Below, piece after piece: positions 36,101 through 51,100 of a stretch of 64,000 nt of DNA. Position 1 is the first letter of the stretch; the number at the start of each line of letters is the position of its first letter. The position numbers were made by a program, and so were the translations under genes. Origin of the DNA: Siphonodentalium dalli (taxonomy: Eukaryota > Mollusca > Scaphopoda > Gadilida > Siphonodentaliidae); the NCBI GenBank assembly GCA_032622095.1, contig CP136067.1:56339899-56403898 (forward strand), written 5' to 3'. The notes below the pieces were generated by a model, which was given only the letters and a program-made list of their open reading frames with translations, made no database searches and was not told where the DNA came from.

Positions 36101-39100
36101 TATTTTAGCAAGACCATCCGCTCAGAATGTTTCTGGTTCACAATCTGAAGCACCATTGGTTGTGATATATAGCATGTACGGTTCATGTCCAGGAAATAGA
36201 TATGGATATACATTCAGATGTGGACAACCTTACTAAATTAACGATTCGTATTAACCTTAGGGCTAGATAATTGTGTGTAAAGGGCTCTAAACGTGAATAC
36301 CCACACTTAAAGGGACACGACTTATTAAAACCAAATATTGGAATCGTATGGGTGACCCAATAATCAGAGGGGCGATGTAGTTAAATCAGCATTTAATATA
36401 ATAGCTGCTCAATATAAGTCAAGACATTCGGCCACTGGCCTTCCTCATTTATGTTTGTTATATTAGGCGGGTGAGCGAGTTGAACAACAAGATGACTGGG
36501 ATATACAGCAAGGAAAAGTTTTGTAATAAGAAGAAATGTTACACAATAGAACCAGACCTGGAAGGCATCGCGTCGAAGAGTCGGAATCCAGATGATTTAC
36601 TTGAAGCTTGGTCGGGCGCCAGAGATGCGGTTGGTCGTAAAATCGGGAAGCTATATCCAGAATTTGTCGAGAAGATAAACACTGGAGCAAAGGAAAACGG
36701 TTCGTTATATAGCCTTATAGCCTTAACATCACAAGATACATGTATTATATACTTTATAAGATTAGTATTGTCAATGGTATAGGGGATTGTTTCAATTTAC
36801 GTCAACCGAATTCGCTAAGACAATGAGTTAGAAGCATGCACTATACACACGCATGTATATGTCGATTTCACACAAACACATTTGGATAATTAATCTTTAA
36901 TGTAGGTTTGTGATATTACCGATTACACCGACACAAAACACCCGGACCGATAGCCGCACACAACAAACAAATTCAACTGACTCACCCGATGTGCGTAGTT
37001 AATACGTGTACGTACATGTAACTGTACCTGTCTAGTGTTGTTCCGAGAATATATAACACCTAATTGACTACAACAGCTAAAAGTAAATTGTGTTGACATG
37101 CACTGATGGAGTCGGGTGTAGATTCCACACATATCTTAATTGACATGTAGATGAATGTTAATATTAAGAAGTTACATAAAACTGGCATATCGTTTGAACA
37201 CAAAACAAAATGTCCATTTTCCCATCAAAAAATAAAAAACGCGAGAATTTATATGTTGCAATAAATCATAAACAATTAAAGGTTGTGGTTCCAGTTGTAT
37301 CTGTTTTTCACTAAACATTGATGCATATATTAAATTTTCAACTTGGATTGTTGTTGATTACTGCCAAAGAGCCACGCATGTCTTTTGTTTGGTAACGGCA
37401 TACATGTTGCTACTGCTTTTCAAGTGCAAGTTCTGTATAATAAACAGCTTATGATTCTTGTAGGATTCGACGATTTTGGAGACTACTGGAGGGCCGAGCA
37501 ATTCGGGAACACCGACGGATTAGTGGAAATGCTGGAAGGATTGTGGGATGAAATAAAACCCATTTATGAACAGCTACATGCTTACGTACACCGGAAGCTG
37601 ATTAGCCGCTACGGATCACGCGTGGCTGGACAGGAAGGCCACGGAATACCGGCACATCTTCTCGGTGAGGAATGAACATGGTCCCATAAAACTACATACT
37701 TGTGCCCATCAGTACGGAGTCTACTGACTCTCTCGTCTACACCTATGCTAATATTGCATTTGTTGTTGACAGATAACATAAATGAAATGCAGCAGTGAAT
37801 GTCGATTGTAGAACTTTAGTAACATCACTGAACAATCACAGATATTTTGAACGTCGTTATTGTTCATCCATCTCCAGGTCCTCTGTCCCCAGGTCCTCTG
37901 TCCCCAGGTCCTCTGTCCCCAATGTGATGTACGGCGTGATATTATCAGTTATATATGTGGGAACAAATTGTTTCGCGTATATCGTGATGCTATATACAGT
38001 TAAACGCACGTATATTCAGGAATAATCTTTGTTTTCTAATACATGTATGTCAGCATGCATACACGTCAGTTACCAAATCACAAGCCTATGTTGGTGATCC
38101 GCTCCATTAATCACTGCTGAAGTTTCAATTGATTCACAATTTCATGTTAATATATTTCTTGGTTTGATCTCAAAATATTGCATACATGTATCAAATAATG
38201 GTCGACTGTCATATATTGTTCCGGCGAATGGTGTGTGCATGTCTACTGGTAAAAGACATTTGCGAACAATTTCCTAGATTTAAACTAAACTTATTCTGTG
38301 AATCAATTATACTTGTCATTTGCATTCCATGTAGCGTCGGTGCATATGGCAGTATACAAACAAAGTATCAAGGCGTGATAACAACTTGTTCTAATTCATC
38401 TATGGTGATATCAGTTTGTTTTGTAGAGTAGGGACAGTTTAACCCTTTACCCAACAGACCGGCCCTGTGCCAATGCATTCTCTTATATATGCGAGTCGAC
38501 CATAGGTCGCCTCGCATATATAAGAGAATGCATTGGCTTAACACATTAAAAATTATAAAATTGTTAAAGAATGTAAGAAAAAATGGTAAAAAGTGTTAAA
38601 AAAAGATTTTTTTTAGGCCAATGCATTCTCTTATATATGCGAGGCGACCTATGGTCGACTCGCATATATAAGAGAATGCATTGGCACAGGGCTAACTGTA
38701 ACTATCACAATGTGGTCAAGGAGCCGGTTCCAATGATATCCATATTTGTATGGTTCTATTGAGACAGACCGAAGATATTTTAGGCTGTTGAAGCTTTACT
38801 TGGCCGGTTTTGGCCGGTTTGTTGGGTAAAGGGTTAATGCGTATACAGCTGTATTTTGCTAGCTGCCTGAACTACTTTTATCATCATGAATCATGATAAT
38901 TATTTTACAGGGAACCTGTGGGCGCAATTATGGGGAGATATATATGATATCGTCGCTCCCTTTCCTGGTGTGGAAGATGTAAACATAACCCTAGCACTGG
39001 AGAAAAATAACTTTGACGTGGACAGAATTTTTAGAGAAGCTGAGAGTTTCTTCACGTCAATTGGTCTCTATCCAATGACAGATAAATTCTGGAAGAAAAG

Positions 39101-42100
39101 TATTCGTACCAAACCAACGGATGGACGGGACTTTGTTTGCCATGGATCGGCTTCCGACTTGTTTACAAAGGGTGATTTCCGGTAAGGTCATCGTCGACAA
39201 TTTATTCCATACATGATACAAGCATTCGATATGTCAATTGTCGAACACTTTCGTTACTAACTGGATTCTCCCATTCAGGTATTAACATATAGATTGAAAT
39301 GATATGTTATTTATCTGAAGTGATCATCTGGAAATATAAGCAGATGACATATGTTACAAGTACAGACATTATTATTCACTGGTGGGAAATGTTCAGATAA
39401 TAAGTTTAAAAAACGGTTATATATGAACATGCATGTCCTAAGGTAACTACCAATCAGTGCGCATTTCGTATAGAAAGGGGTAATCAATGTAATTAATTAT
39501 AATTCATTCTCCAAGCGTATGATACAATTAAAGTTACTTGAATTAATTTGCCCAAACAAAACCGCTCAAATGAATACTATAAAGTTATTATATAATGTTG
39601 TGTACAGTATGTGTTTTTGCTTGTACAAGTCCAGGTTGTGGTGAAGAGTCAAATATGACTTTTCAATACAGCCTGGACGTTGGACTCGTCCACGTTGTAT
39701 TGAAAAGTCATATTGGACTCGACACTCCGTGTCGTCCAATATGACTTTTCACCACAATCTGGACTCGTACAAGAAAAACACATACTGTACACAACAGTGT
39801 ATAATGACATTTTTAATTATCCATCTCTATGTTTATCCAACTTTTGGGAATACAATTGTTTTGGTTATTTTTGGTATTTGTCAGCACTTGATTCTCTATA
39901 AAAGCTGTTATTTGATCACCAGAAAGGATGATTTGGAACAGTAAACACGGAAGTGAAAAAAAACTCAATGCGGAAGTGAAACGTCTGCTAAATCGACCAG
40001 AGTATTGCGCGCGCATCACAATTTTACCAATTCATTTGGCGATAGATTTACTTCGTGACGTCACGGAGTCCCGATAAAAAAAATCACATTGGACTCGATT
40101 GAGTTCAATATAACTTTCGGGAGTCCAATATGTCTTTCCCCGGATTATCATGTGACGGCTTTTGCCCAATCAGAAAGAATGTTAGTTAAGGGATGGATAA
40201 TACTATTACATCAATTGTTTGCAGATCGTCCCTCCATGTATAAATGGGAAATGATAGACTGCTTCACGAGGAACCGTATTACCAAACGAAAGAGATCAAA
40301 TTATCATGCATATGTGCACATGCAATAAGTACGCATAGTACGTAATGCACTTTTATGTTCACTCCTCAAATTTATACTTATATTTGTTGTGGTGTCGTTG
40401 GGAAACATAATTTGCACGTGTTGTATTTGCACGCTATATAAAGCTGTATACATTTGCAGAATAAAGATGTGCACAAAAGTCGACGCGGAAAATTTCGAAG
40501 TGGTTCATCATGAGATGGGACACATTGAATACTTCATGGCATACGAAGACCAACCAACCGCATATAGAACAGGAGCTAACTCGGGGTTCCACGAAGCCGT
40601 CGGCGATACAATCAGCCTCTCTGTCAGCTCGCAGAAGCATCTGCGACGAATCGGATTGGTTCGTGGAGAAACAACTGATGACAGAATTACATCGAAAAGT
40701 AAGTTAATGAATATGAACCATGCAGGGCCTTTTGATTCCGCGAGTACAAATCCGTGTCCCCTTTGGACGTTTTAATAGTTGTAATATTTTCAGTTCAAAT
40801 TGAATATCGATAATATTCCGCCAAAATTATTTTACCATCAATCAAATCACATAATACCTTTTATCATATGATTAGCACTATTTCCCGATGTAATATTCGA
40901 GCGTAATAGACACGTGTAATATCGTCGCGTGCAATGACGTCACGCTGCTCTTTGGGACAATGGTCGCTGGCTGCAGTTAATTGTTGTTTTCGATAAAATT
41001 TTAGCAATTATATGATCATGTGATAAAAAGTATCTCAAACTCGTTCTATTTTATACGTAATTTATCAACCTCGTCCACTAAATTATATTTGAGCCTCGGT
41101 AAACCTCGGCTCAAATCGAATTTAGTGAACTCGGTTGATAAATTCCGTATAAAATAGTAACTCGTTTGAGATCCTCTATATACATACATTATACATAGTC
41201 AGTGTTCTGTTTATGTATGCGCCAACTTCATTCTGCGCGTACATAAGCACTATAATGTTCTTATGATATATTTGATTTTATCACATAATTAGCCCCTAAA
41301 CCAGGCCTCATGTGTTTAACAAGACACGTGTGTTATCGGCACGCACAGTGACACAAGAGCTTAGCGCAATGGTATCGATCAATGTTATTATGTTAATTAG
41401 AATATAATTATGCTATTCAGTCTGTGTTGAATTATCACAGGTTCTGTGATATGAACATGCGTGGTAAGGGCGGTTGAACAATTTAGTCAACATGAAGAGA
41501 CAAATTTAAAATGGAACATTAATTTTTCTTTAAGGTGTTTTTACTTCCTCTTTAGTTTTGAAAAGGAAATCAATAGTAATGTGTTTTAACCCAGCCTATT
41601 AGAGATCGTTTTTCCTTGCTAAAATGTAATTATGTGATAAAAAGGATTTCAAATTTGTCGCAGTACTATATGAAATTGATTAACCTCATCCAATAATTCG
41701 ACTCGAATTTAGTGCACTCGGTTAAAAAATGTCGTATAGAATTGCGGCTCATTAGAGACCCTCTATACACGTCTATATAGTGTTTGCACTGGAGAAACAA
41801 CGATTGTCTTCCAGTCAATATAAGCGTGTCAATGGTGGTCACGCAAGTCTCCCACCACCGTTAAGGCTTCGGTGACTCACGGTGAACATATTTTACCGTT
41901 TGTTGAACCTATTATCTGAACATGCCCTCCAAAATACTGAATATAAATCATATATGTGCAATTGTATTATAAACGCACCCCTCCAAATGTATTATAGACC
42001 ACCCCGGTGATACAATTGAACGGATTAATCCATTCAGTTATTAAAGGGTTGCGGTTGCACTCACTTCACCTTTATTATGAGCTCCTTGCGTTTTGGAAAT

Positions 42101-45100
42101 ATTCGACAGTCTTGAAAACAGTGTCTTGCCTTCGTTGTAAGCTAGACATGTTTGTTGAACAATTTCATGGTACTGTTGGATTTCAAAAGAAGACAATTTA
42201 TGAATAATAATTAAATGGCACGTTTCGAGTAGAACAAATAGTTATAGAGATTCGTACATTTAAATCTACTTAAAACATTAAATAATATGAAAATTAGTGA
42301 AACTAATAAAACAATTTAACATGTGTTATCTTCCATGCACAGAGCGAGAGATCAACACACTTATGAAAATGGCGCTGAACAAAATAGCGTTTCTCCCCTT
42401 TGGTTACATGATCGATAAATGGAGATGGGGTATATTCAGTGGCGAAATCAAGCCGCATGATTACAACAGGAATTGGTGGGAAATGAGGTCAGTATCTTCT
42501 TAATTCAATTCAAACCCAACAGGTCTCATTTATAACTTGGTGTGGTTTTGTCACTCTTCCTCCGCACTGAACAGTCATTGTTTCGATTTTCGAATTTATC
42601 CACAAAATTAACATCCAAAATAAAAATACAAATCAATTTCAGCAATGTTGTCATCTGCACAAGTACATCCGATTAACTGGTCCTGTAAGTGTGCGGTCAT
42701 TGACTAATGGTGATATTGAATATATTCATGGCATGTGCAGTAAGAATATATACATTTGACAACAACAATGGATGTATTGGTTGTTCAAACTTCAAAGACG
42801 ACCAGAACTGTTGACTTATATATGTGACGTAGGGACGTTTTACATGTATGTTATACCATTTTAAAATCTAAATTAATGTTATAGAATATTCGAATCTAAC
42901 GTCAATGCATAACCGTCATGCTGTGTTATATTTCTGGAGATAAATAATGCTATAGTTATGGAAATTACTATATCTATAAATTAATGCGTGATAATATATC
43001 AAGTGTATTGATGCCATTCTACATATAAATATATCGTGGACAAGATCCCATGTGACGTGTCCATTGGCACGATCATAGAAATAGTTGTTATGCATTAAAC
43101 TATCTTCGTGGCATTATCTGAACTCTGCCCATTTTCAGATTAAAATACCAAGGAGTTGTGGCCCCAATCCCTCGGAGCGCGGATGATTTTGATCCAGGAT
43201 CTAAGTTCCACATACCTGACAACGACTATTATATTGCGTGAGTATTGTATCAAACAAAACTCTAAATTCAATTGGCCCATACAGTAATGCTCTAATTAAT
43301 CGACCTCTTACCCATAATTATGTTGTGGTTAAGAGGTCGATTAATTAGAGCATTACTGTACCTCTTGCCATGGTAATAACCATAAACATGTACATTTCGC
43401 AGGGTCGCATCCGTCTCAATGGTCTGAGGAGAAATGCTAAAATAGTTCCGTCTACAATACTTCATTGCCAACGTTGTCGTGTTTCGGTGTTACTGCACAA
43501 TAATGTAACCGCAACACTGCTGACTATTAGTTGAACTTTACAAAAATATAGACATTTAGTCATTTGTTCGTTCCGATGTAATCACTCATAAACAAACTGG
43601 AATGTTTCCACAAACAAGAGCTATTCGATATGATTTACAGTTTGCTTTCCACGTATCGATATTACGATATATAAGTTATATTTATATGGCATTTTTCTCC
43701 TGAAACGGATACGAACTCTGATGAGGCCAACGACGAACATCCTGAGTTCGCGCAAACGAGTACAAAGATTTCAAACAGCTAGTCGCCAGTGTCTCGGCAT
43801 AAAATCATACCGAACCCAGGCTCTATAAAAGACCTTCAATTCAATTGAGTTTATTCTGGTCGCCAATAATACACGTGAATACAATACATATATGAGCAAC
43901 ACAGGTATACACGTATATGTATGACATGGAAATAGCAATGGGGTCGATATTCCTTAGCTACACTTAGTTTCAGTTCGATAGGCTGGTGGTGGTAAGCCTC
44001 AGGGGGGAGGCTAAATATTTCAATGAGCTTCTTAATAAATACTGACACGTTTTCAACTGTCTTGTAATTTCGGGAGTTAAAGTGATGTGAAACACTCCGG
44101 TATGGTGATCAAATTAAAATGGAGAATAATCTTGTTCAAAGTAGTCATTTTTACAAATAGTATATCCAAATTGACAACACACACCGTCATTCTTATATAG
44201 GAATTAAATGCAGTGACTCTCGACGGCGAAATCGTTTTCGTTAGTTTATCGCGGAAGATGCGTCCCGAATCGAAAAGTAAATATTTACAATTGAGCGTAG
44301 TTCTGACGTTGTTTTCTATGGGGTGGTAGGGTTGATTTGCGTGAAATTTTGGCAATGTTATTAGAATGTTACATTCCTCTAGTTGTCATAGCAACTGTAT
44401 ACCAACTTATCAGTTTAACGCACCCGATCAAGTACATAATATGTCTTTAAATAGAGCAGCTAGTTTATAAGTGTTGGGTCTCTGGTAGTAGTAGGGTTAT
44501 CACTATAGTGACGCATATCTGTTTAAATTTGAATGACTTTATTGTTGTAACTTCATAAAATCGTTCTCCGGTGACCGGGTGTTATGGTCCCCTTATCCGA
44601 CAGTATAATAACACTTCGTCTCGAATTACAGTAGGCCTACTACCAAAACGTGTTCAGGTTACAAACGACTACCTATATTCCATAGGTGACAGTGTTAGCT
44701 GTAAATCACGCCTGTGATGGGTTAAGTCTATTTGAACTTCAAGTGGTCAATGTTCCTTATTGAAAGTCACCGCTACTCCATTCAGTGACAACAAATGCAC
44801 CCCTTTACGGTATTTAAAAGAAATGAAAAAATCTTGCATTTCCAAAATTGACCCATTTACTGCACACAGATCAGCAGTATAAAAATACCCAGACCCCTTC
44901 CGTAACTTCGGAACCACACCAGGCTCTTCTTGGCCATTTAAAGACAAATGATCGCCATATTTACGTAGGCTATGCTTTTTTGTTCCCGCTCAAGGAATTT
45001 GCCATCAAAGATAATCAAACAATCAGCAGCCAGAATAGTTTTTGTACGGACTCGAGTCCCCCCTCCCAATACAAATCTAAGAAGCGTAACTCTATATAAT

Positions 45101-48100
45101 TAGTTGCGTGTAACCTACAAATAATTACTTCTGTTCATCAGCGGAGTGTCTCACTTTAGTGTTGTCTCATTTCACGTTTCAGATACTTCGTCAGCTTCCT
45201 TCTTCAATTCCAATTTTACGAATCAATGTGCAAGATCAGCGGTCACGAAGGTCCTCTGCATGAGTGCGATTTCTACGAATCAAAAGAAGCGGGTGGAAAA
45301 TTAAAGTAAGCATGTTGCATTTATTACATACGACGTCGTTGATCTATATGTATATTATAACAATACCATGATTTTCGATTACCTTACATAGGGTTTATTA
45401 ACGGCCCGACAGCAATTGTGAAAAGCCCAACATCATATTAATAGTATGGATCGAGGGCTGTTAGATAGTTATGAAGGTCCTCTAATATACCAATAACTTG
45501 ATTTTGAAGGGCGTTTTGGTTTATTAACCATCGATCATTTCTGGAGGGCCGTTAATAAAACATGACGTCCGACAAGATCATGTTATCAACATTATTACCA
45601 ATCCGTCTTCATGTGATCACGTGATCGGTGACAACCGAAAGCGGGCGCCGGGCGATAACGAAAACAAAGATTCATTAACGCCCTTCCGTCCGCTTCCGGT
45701 CAACTTTGCCTCAAAATTATGGAATTTTACCCTGCGGTTAAAATACAGTTACTCTACCAGAGAATGCCCTCTAAAGCGGTAATAATAAACCGTAATAGCA
45801 GTAATAAAACTCAACCATGTTATTACTCTTGGTACTACTCGTGTACCATGACCGAAATTATGTCATGTGTATAACGCATGTCATTTGTTCCTGAGAAATT
45901 AGTAGAATATTCCATCAGAACTATTTTATCGTTATTGTTTACATACGAAGAAAACATTGAAGTGTGATCCAGGCGCCGGGTGCGGCGTACCTTTTGGTGA
46001 GATAATTCCAGTTGTTACACCAGTTATGTCATCGTTAAAGTGGCTGGCCGTTCTTAACCGAAAATTATCGACCCGCCACTGTATGGTGGGCGTTATCATG
46101 TAGATTAAAAATGAAAAATGTCTCACTTTCGTTCAAATATATATTATTATCCATCCCTTAACTAACATTATTTCTGATTGGGCAAAAGCTGTCACATGAT
46201 AATCCTGGAAAAAGTCATATTGGAGTCCGGAAAGTCATATATCGAGTCCAATATGACTTTCGGGAGTCCAATGTGACTTTTTTTATCGGGACTCCGTGAC
46301 GTCTTGAAGTAACTCTATTGCCAAATTAATCGGTTAAATTTCGATGCGCGCAATACTGGTGGATTTAGCAGACGTTTCAGTTCCGCTTTGAGTTTTTTTT
46401 CCCCACTTCCGTGTTTACTGTTCCAAATCATGCTTTCTGATGATCAAATACAGGCTTTTATAGAGAAACAAGTGCCGATAAATACCAACAATAACCACAA
46501 CAAATTTATTCCCAAAATTTGGATAAAACACAGATGGATAATACAAAAATTCATTATACAATGTTGTGTACAGTATGTGCTTTTCTTGTACTCGTCCAGG
46601 TTGTGGTAAAAAGTCATATTGGACTTGTCCAATATGACTTTTCACCACAACATGGACTCATACAAGAAAAACACATACTGTGCAAAACATTATATAATAA
46701 CTTTATAATATATTACACTTACCAGACCATCTAGTTGGAGATTTATAACTTAATTAATACTGCACTTGGTATCATTTAAATATATACACGTTACTGGTCC
46801 ATATATCCTGAACCGTGAGTCCCACATGACCTCTGTCGTTATTGCAATATGTTTAGTAATGGCAGACAATTAAGCGGAGCTTCATTTCGTTCAAAAATAG
46901 AGTTATGCATCTTAGTAAACTAAGACTCGATTGCATACTTCGGTTTCTGTTAAATGGTCCCTAATGGAATCAGGGAGCTAAATGTGTTCTAGAGTCGGGG
47001 AGCGAGTACACCGTGGAACCCTAAAGGTGAAGGTAACTGAAGAATGACCTTCACCTGATACATGCGACACGTTATTAAAGGATGACATCGCGTTTATTTG
47101 GTTTGTACATAATATCTAAATAATTTAAACTGGTGAATGAATGGGGGAACGGATTTTTGTGAGCGGGAAATGTATTTAACTAGCTGTTGTAGATCTGGGT
47201 TTTTCCAGATCAAATTTGGCTGTGAGATAGCCCTGTCGTACACTAGGGGATTTATTTTAAAAAGTAAACACATGACCTATGATTTTTCTTGCATTTTCGT
47301 GATCAACTGGTGTCAATCTAGCTGGGTAAACATCACTGGTATGGCCTGCAGGCTTCAATTCAGCGAATTTGGCCGAAACGTTAACACTGTCGCCTATGGG
47401 AAACCATTTAGTTCCGTGATTCCTAATTCACAGGCTAGTTACATTATTTGCTGCCATTCAAAGGTTAGTGGCATGGAGTCGAGTTTCAATTATACCCATG
47501 TATTATAGACCCGTGGCACACACACGATCGAGTTATTTAACACTTACAATATGACTCATTGGAAGGCATTTAACAATTAACAAAATCGGTGGGCACATGG
47601 TATAATTGTATGGTTTTATTCTGCAATATAATCTATATAAATAAAAATACAATACAATGATTTAATTATACATTGCATGGATCTGACATGGTCTCGAGGA
47701 TATTAACGGGACGTGATGCATTCGCGATAGTTATATATTTGAGAAATCAGAAAAGTCTTTAAATCGATCATGACCAGGAATAACATTCGAAAATATATAT
47801 TTCGCATGTTGAAACCATTCTTATGTAAATATTACTGTTACAGCAATTTGTCAAAAAACATCACCGAGCGTCCAGGTAATGCAACTAATTCTACATCTGT
47901 TTTTCATTATATTTTTTCAATGCTTTGACCTCCGTTACGTTTTGATTGGACTAACTGAAATGTGTTCGGTAATGTGGCAGTAACAGCAACTTGTTTACAT
48001 AACAACGGTTCTGACATGAGAAATCTTGTTATTGGGGAATTATTGGTAATAATAAGAAGAGAAAGGTTGATCTATTTTTAAGGTTATACTTAATAAAGTT

Positions 48101-51100
48101 TGAGTGTCTTATTGAATGGTATAATTGTCCCCCCCCCCCCGAAATTTTCGGAGGACTATTGTAATGAGCCGCGTCCGTCCGTCCGTCCGGAGTTATAACT
48201 CCAGTAATGATAATCCGATTTGATTGAAACTTGGTATGTAGGTGTCTTAACCAAGAACACAGGTGGCTGCAATTCCGATGTTCTTTTATGGAGTCATTTC
48301 CCTTTTTTGCAACTTTTTTTTACTTTATTTCTCAATTTTTAGGTTTCCGGATGATATTTCAAGTTCGGATCCTTTAATTGCAAATACCGTTTTTATGTGG
48401 ATCAGTCATATCAAGATACAGGTTGAGTTCGAATTTGAGTTTGATCCGATAATTTTTCCTTAGAAAATTAAATTTTACTTCTTTTTCTTTGGTTTCCGGA
48501 TGATAACTCAAGTTTGGACTGTTCAGTTGAAAATTCCGTTTTTTTGTTAGTCATTGATATTAAAATACATGTCAAGTTCGAATTTGAGTTTGATCTGATG
48601 ATTTTTCTCAGAGTTATGAGCTTTTCGACTTAGAAATTAAATTTTTCTTGTTTTTTCTTTGGTTTCCGGATGATAACTCAAGTTTGGATTGTTTAATTGG
48701 GTCATTCATATCAAAATACAGGTCAAGTTCGAATTTGACTTTGATTCAATGATTTTTCCCAGAGTTATGGACCTTTCGACTATGAAAACATTTTTTCATA
48801 TTTTCTGTATAAGTGTACCTTCATGGTGTAATCAACTCCTCCAACAGTTTTGATCGTAGATATTTGAAACTTCAGAGTGTTGTTACCCACATATTGGAGA
48901 TGTGCAACATGTATATAGATGACGGATTTTTTTTTTTTACAGAGTTATTAACCCTTTTCGACATTTTTTTTAATTTCTTTAACAAAGCGGCATCGACTTG
49001 CCACGTTTACGGGGTGACACTGTGGTCGGCAGACCTTTTATTATTGCTGTGCCCCAACGATCAAAGCGACATAGTCCTCAATAAAACGCACTCAAACTAC
49101 ATGAACTTCTTACATTTATATATCTTTTTCTTTAACAAGTTCTACAAACTCATCTGAATTGTTTTCTGACCTTTGTCTGCAGTTTGGGTATTATTCCATG
49201 CAGGAGTGTAAATTATCCAAATATTCTACCTGTGAGTTATCGGTCGATTGGTATGTGGCCGCTCAATCGATAAACATGCCCAGTTATTCTATATACCGCA
49301 TTTAGTCTTATACATGTAGATAAACAAGATATGACGTTGGTTCGTATTGTTGTGTGTTTTATTGGGATATGAATGGCATGACCCAATTGGCAGTTGCCCA
49401 ATCACCAATCATGATTTACTGTTTAGTGTAACAAACGCAGGCTATGTGAATATTTGTTGATGACAGTTGTTTCACCGATGTTCATGTTCCTTTTTGCCAT
49501 CGAAAAGTCATCGAGTCCTTTTAATGGCGCTCTTTCTGCAGGTTCGTCTGCACAATTATTTATAGAAGCACATCGGAGAACATCTCATGTTGCACATATT
49601 TCATGTAAACGTGTTTTAAACGTTAGGTATTCAACAATCTTTCTGAAATAAAAACAATTCATGTTCCTGTTCATGGAAGAAATCAGATAAGCTACCCTCA
49701 CACCATAGCGATCACCAGTTGCGTATGGTTGCGAATAAAAAATAGTGGTCATAAGTTCCGAACGCAACTCACACGCAACTAATAAGTTTTATAGGTTTGA
49801 AGTACGCAACAAGCACGCAGGTGATCGCAGACACACGCAGAGTAAGTTCGAAATTTTGAACATGTTCAATAATTCTCTGCGAATGCCTGCGATCAATTTA
49901 TACGCACCAGGGACGCAACAGGTACGCTAAGCACGCAACACGATCGCAACAGGTACGCAACTCATAAGTTATGAACGCAGGTGATCGCAGGTCCAAATTT
50001 GAGGTATCTGGCCAGGTTTTGGTACCGTACATGTTGCGAATGTGTTGCGTACCTGTTGCGATCATTTTGCGATCGTGTTGCGTGCCTGTTGCGATCCTTG
50101 TGCGTGTGTAGCGTACCCCCAAACTATTGTGCTTATTCCCAGCGTATCCCCAACCTATGCCCTGCGTATCCAACCTATTAGTTGCGTGTGAGTTGCGTGT
50201 TAGTTGCGTACTACATGCGTGTTGAGAAAAGGTATAAATAGTGGGCCTTTTCTAGATCCGTGTCAGTTGTTGGTGGATCTCCGAGGTGACAACATGGAGC
50301 TACCTCTTGCTGTTATTGGACATCAGTTTAATCTGGTCAATTTAGCACTCCAACACATACAGAATAGAATAAACAGAAGGGAGAGAAGAAGAAGAAGAAG
50401 AAGAGTGTGGGTTAGACCATGGATTAGCAGGCGCCTTGACTTTGGTCTCTACGACCAGCTTCTGGTGGAGCTCCGGAACGAGGACCAAGGTGCATTCAAG
50501 AACTTCATGAGGATGCCTCCCGATATGTACGATGAGCTGCTACGGAGAGTTGGTTCTCGCATCACCAAGCAAAACACCAAGTACAGGTTGCCCCTGGACC
50601 CTGGCCTGAAGATGGCAGTCACTTTGCGGCACCTGGCCGCGGGCACCCAGTACTCCGACATGCAGTATGGATGGAGGGTACCAGACAAGACCATCTCAGT
50701 CGTGGTCCGTGAGGTCTGCCAAGCCATCATTGCTGAGTACCTGGACGAGGTGATGACCTGCCCCACCACTCCTGAGGGATGGCGTGCCATATCAGACAAC
50801 TTCATGAACAGGTGGAACTTTCCCCATACATGTGGGGCACTAGATGGGAAGCACGTGGCATGCAGGTGTCCCCCCAACAGTGGATCCATGTATTACAATT
50901 ACAAGGGGTTCTACTCTGTTGTGCTCCTGGCCCTCGTAGATGGTGATTACAAATTTATCTGGGCAGACTTGGGTGGTTTAGGTTCTTCATCAGACGCCCA
51001 AATCTACAACAACTGCGAGTTGAAGGAATATGTGGAAGGGGATAACATCGGATTTCCAAGACCTGAGCCTCTGCCCAATGACACCCAGGATGTACCCTAC

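Noticed and set aside
35976-36236. Alternative terminal exon of ACE in intron 3
   Set aside because: An acceptor-like TTTTAG and a stop exist, but the frame crosses the inverted 138-bp repeat and the product resembles no M2 sequence.
44747-44947. 66-codon minus-strand frame as a separate gene
   Set aside because: No domain, no promoter or splice signal; at most part of a degraded retroelement.
47137-47508. 123-codon frame in ACE intron 10
   Set aside because: It has an ATG, but composition is low-information, no domain or splice site is visible, and it lies within a large repeat-filled intron.
50449-50889. 146-codon frame antisense to the Harbinger nuclease
   Set aside because: Shadow of a GC-rich conserved coding region; no independent evidence.
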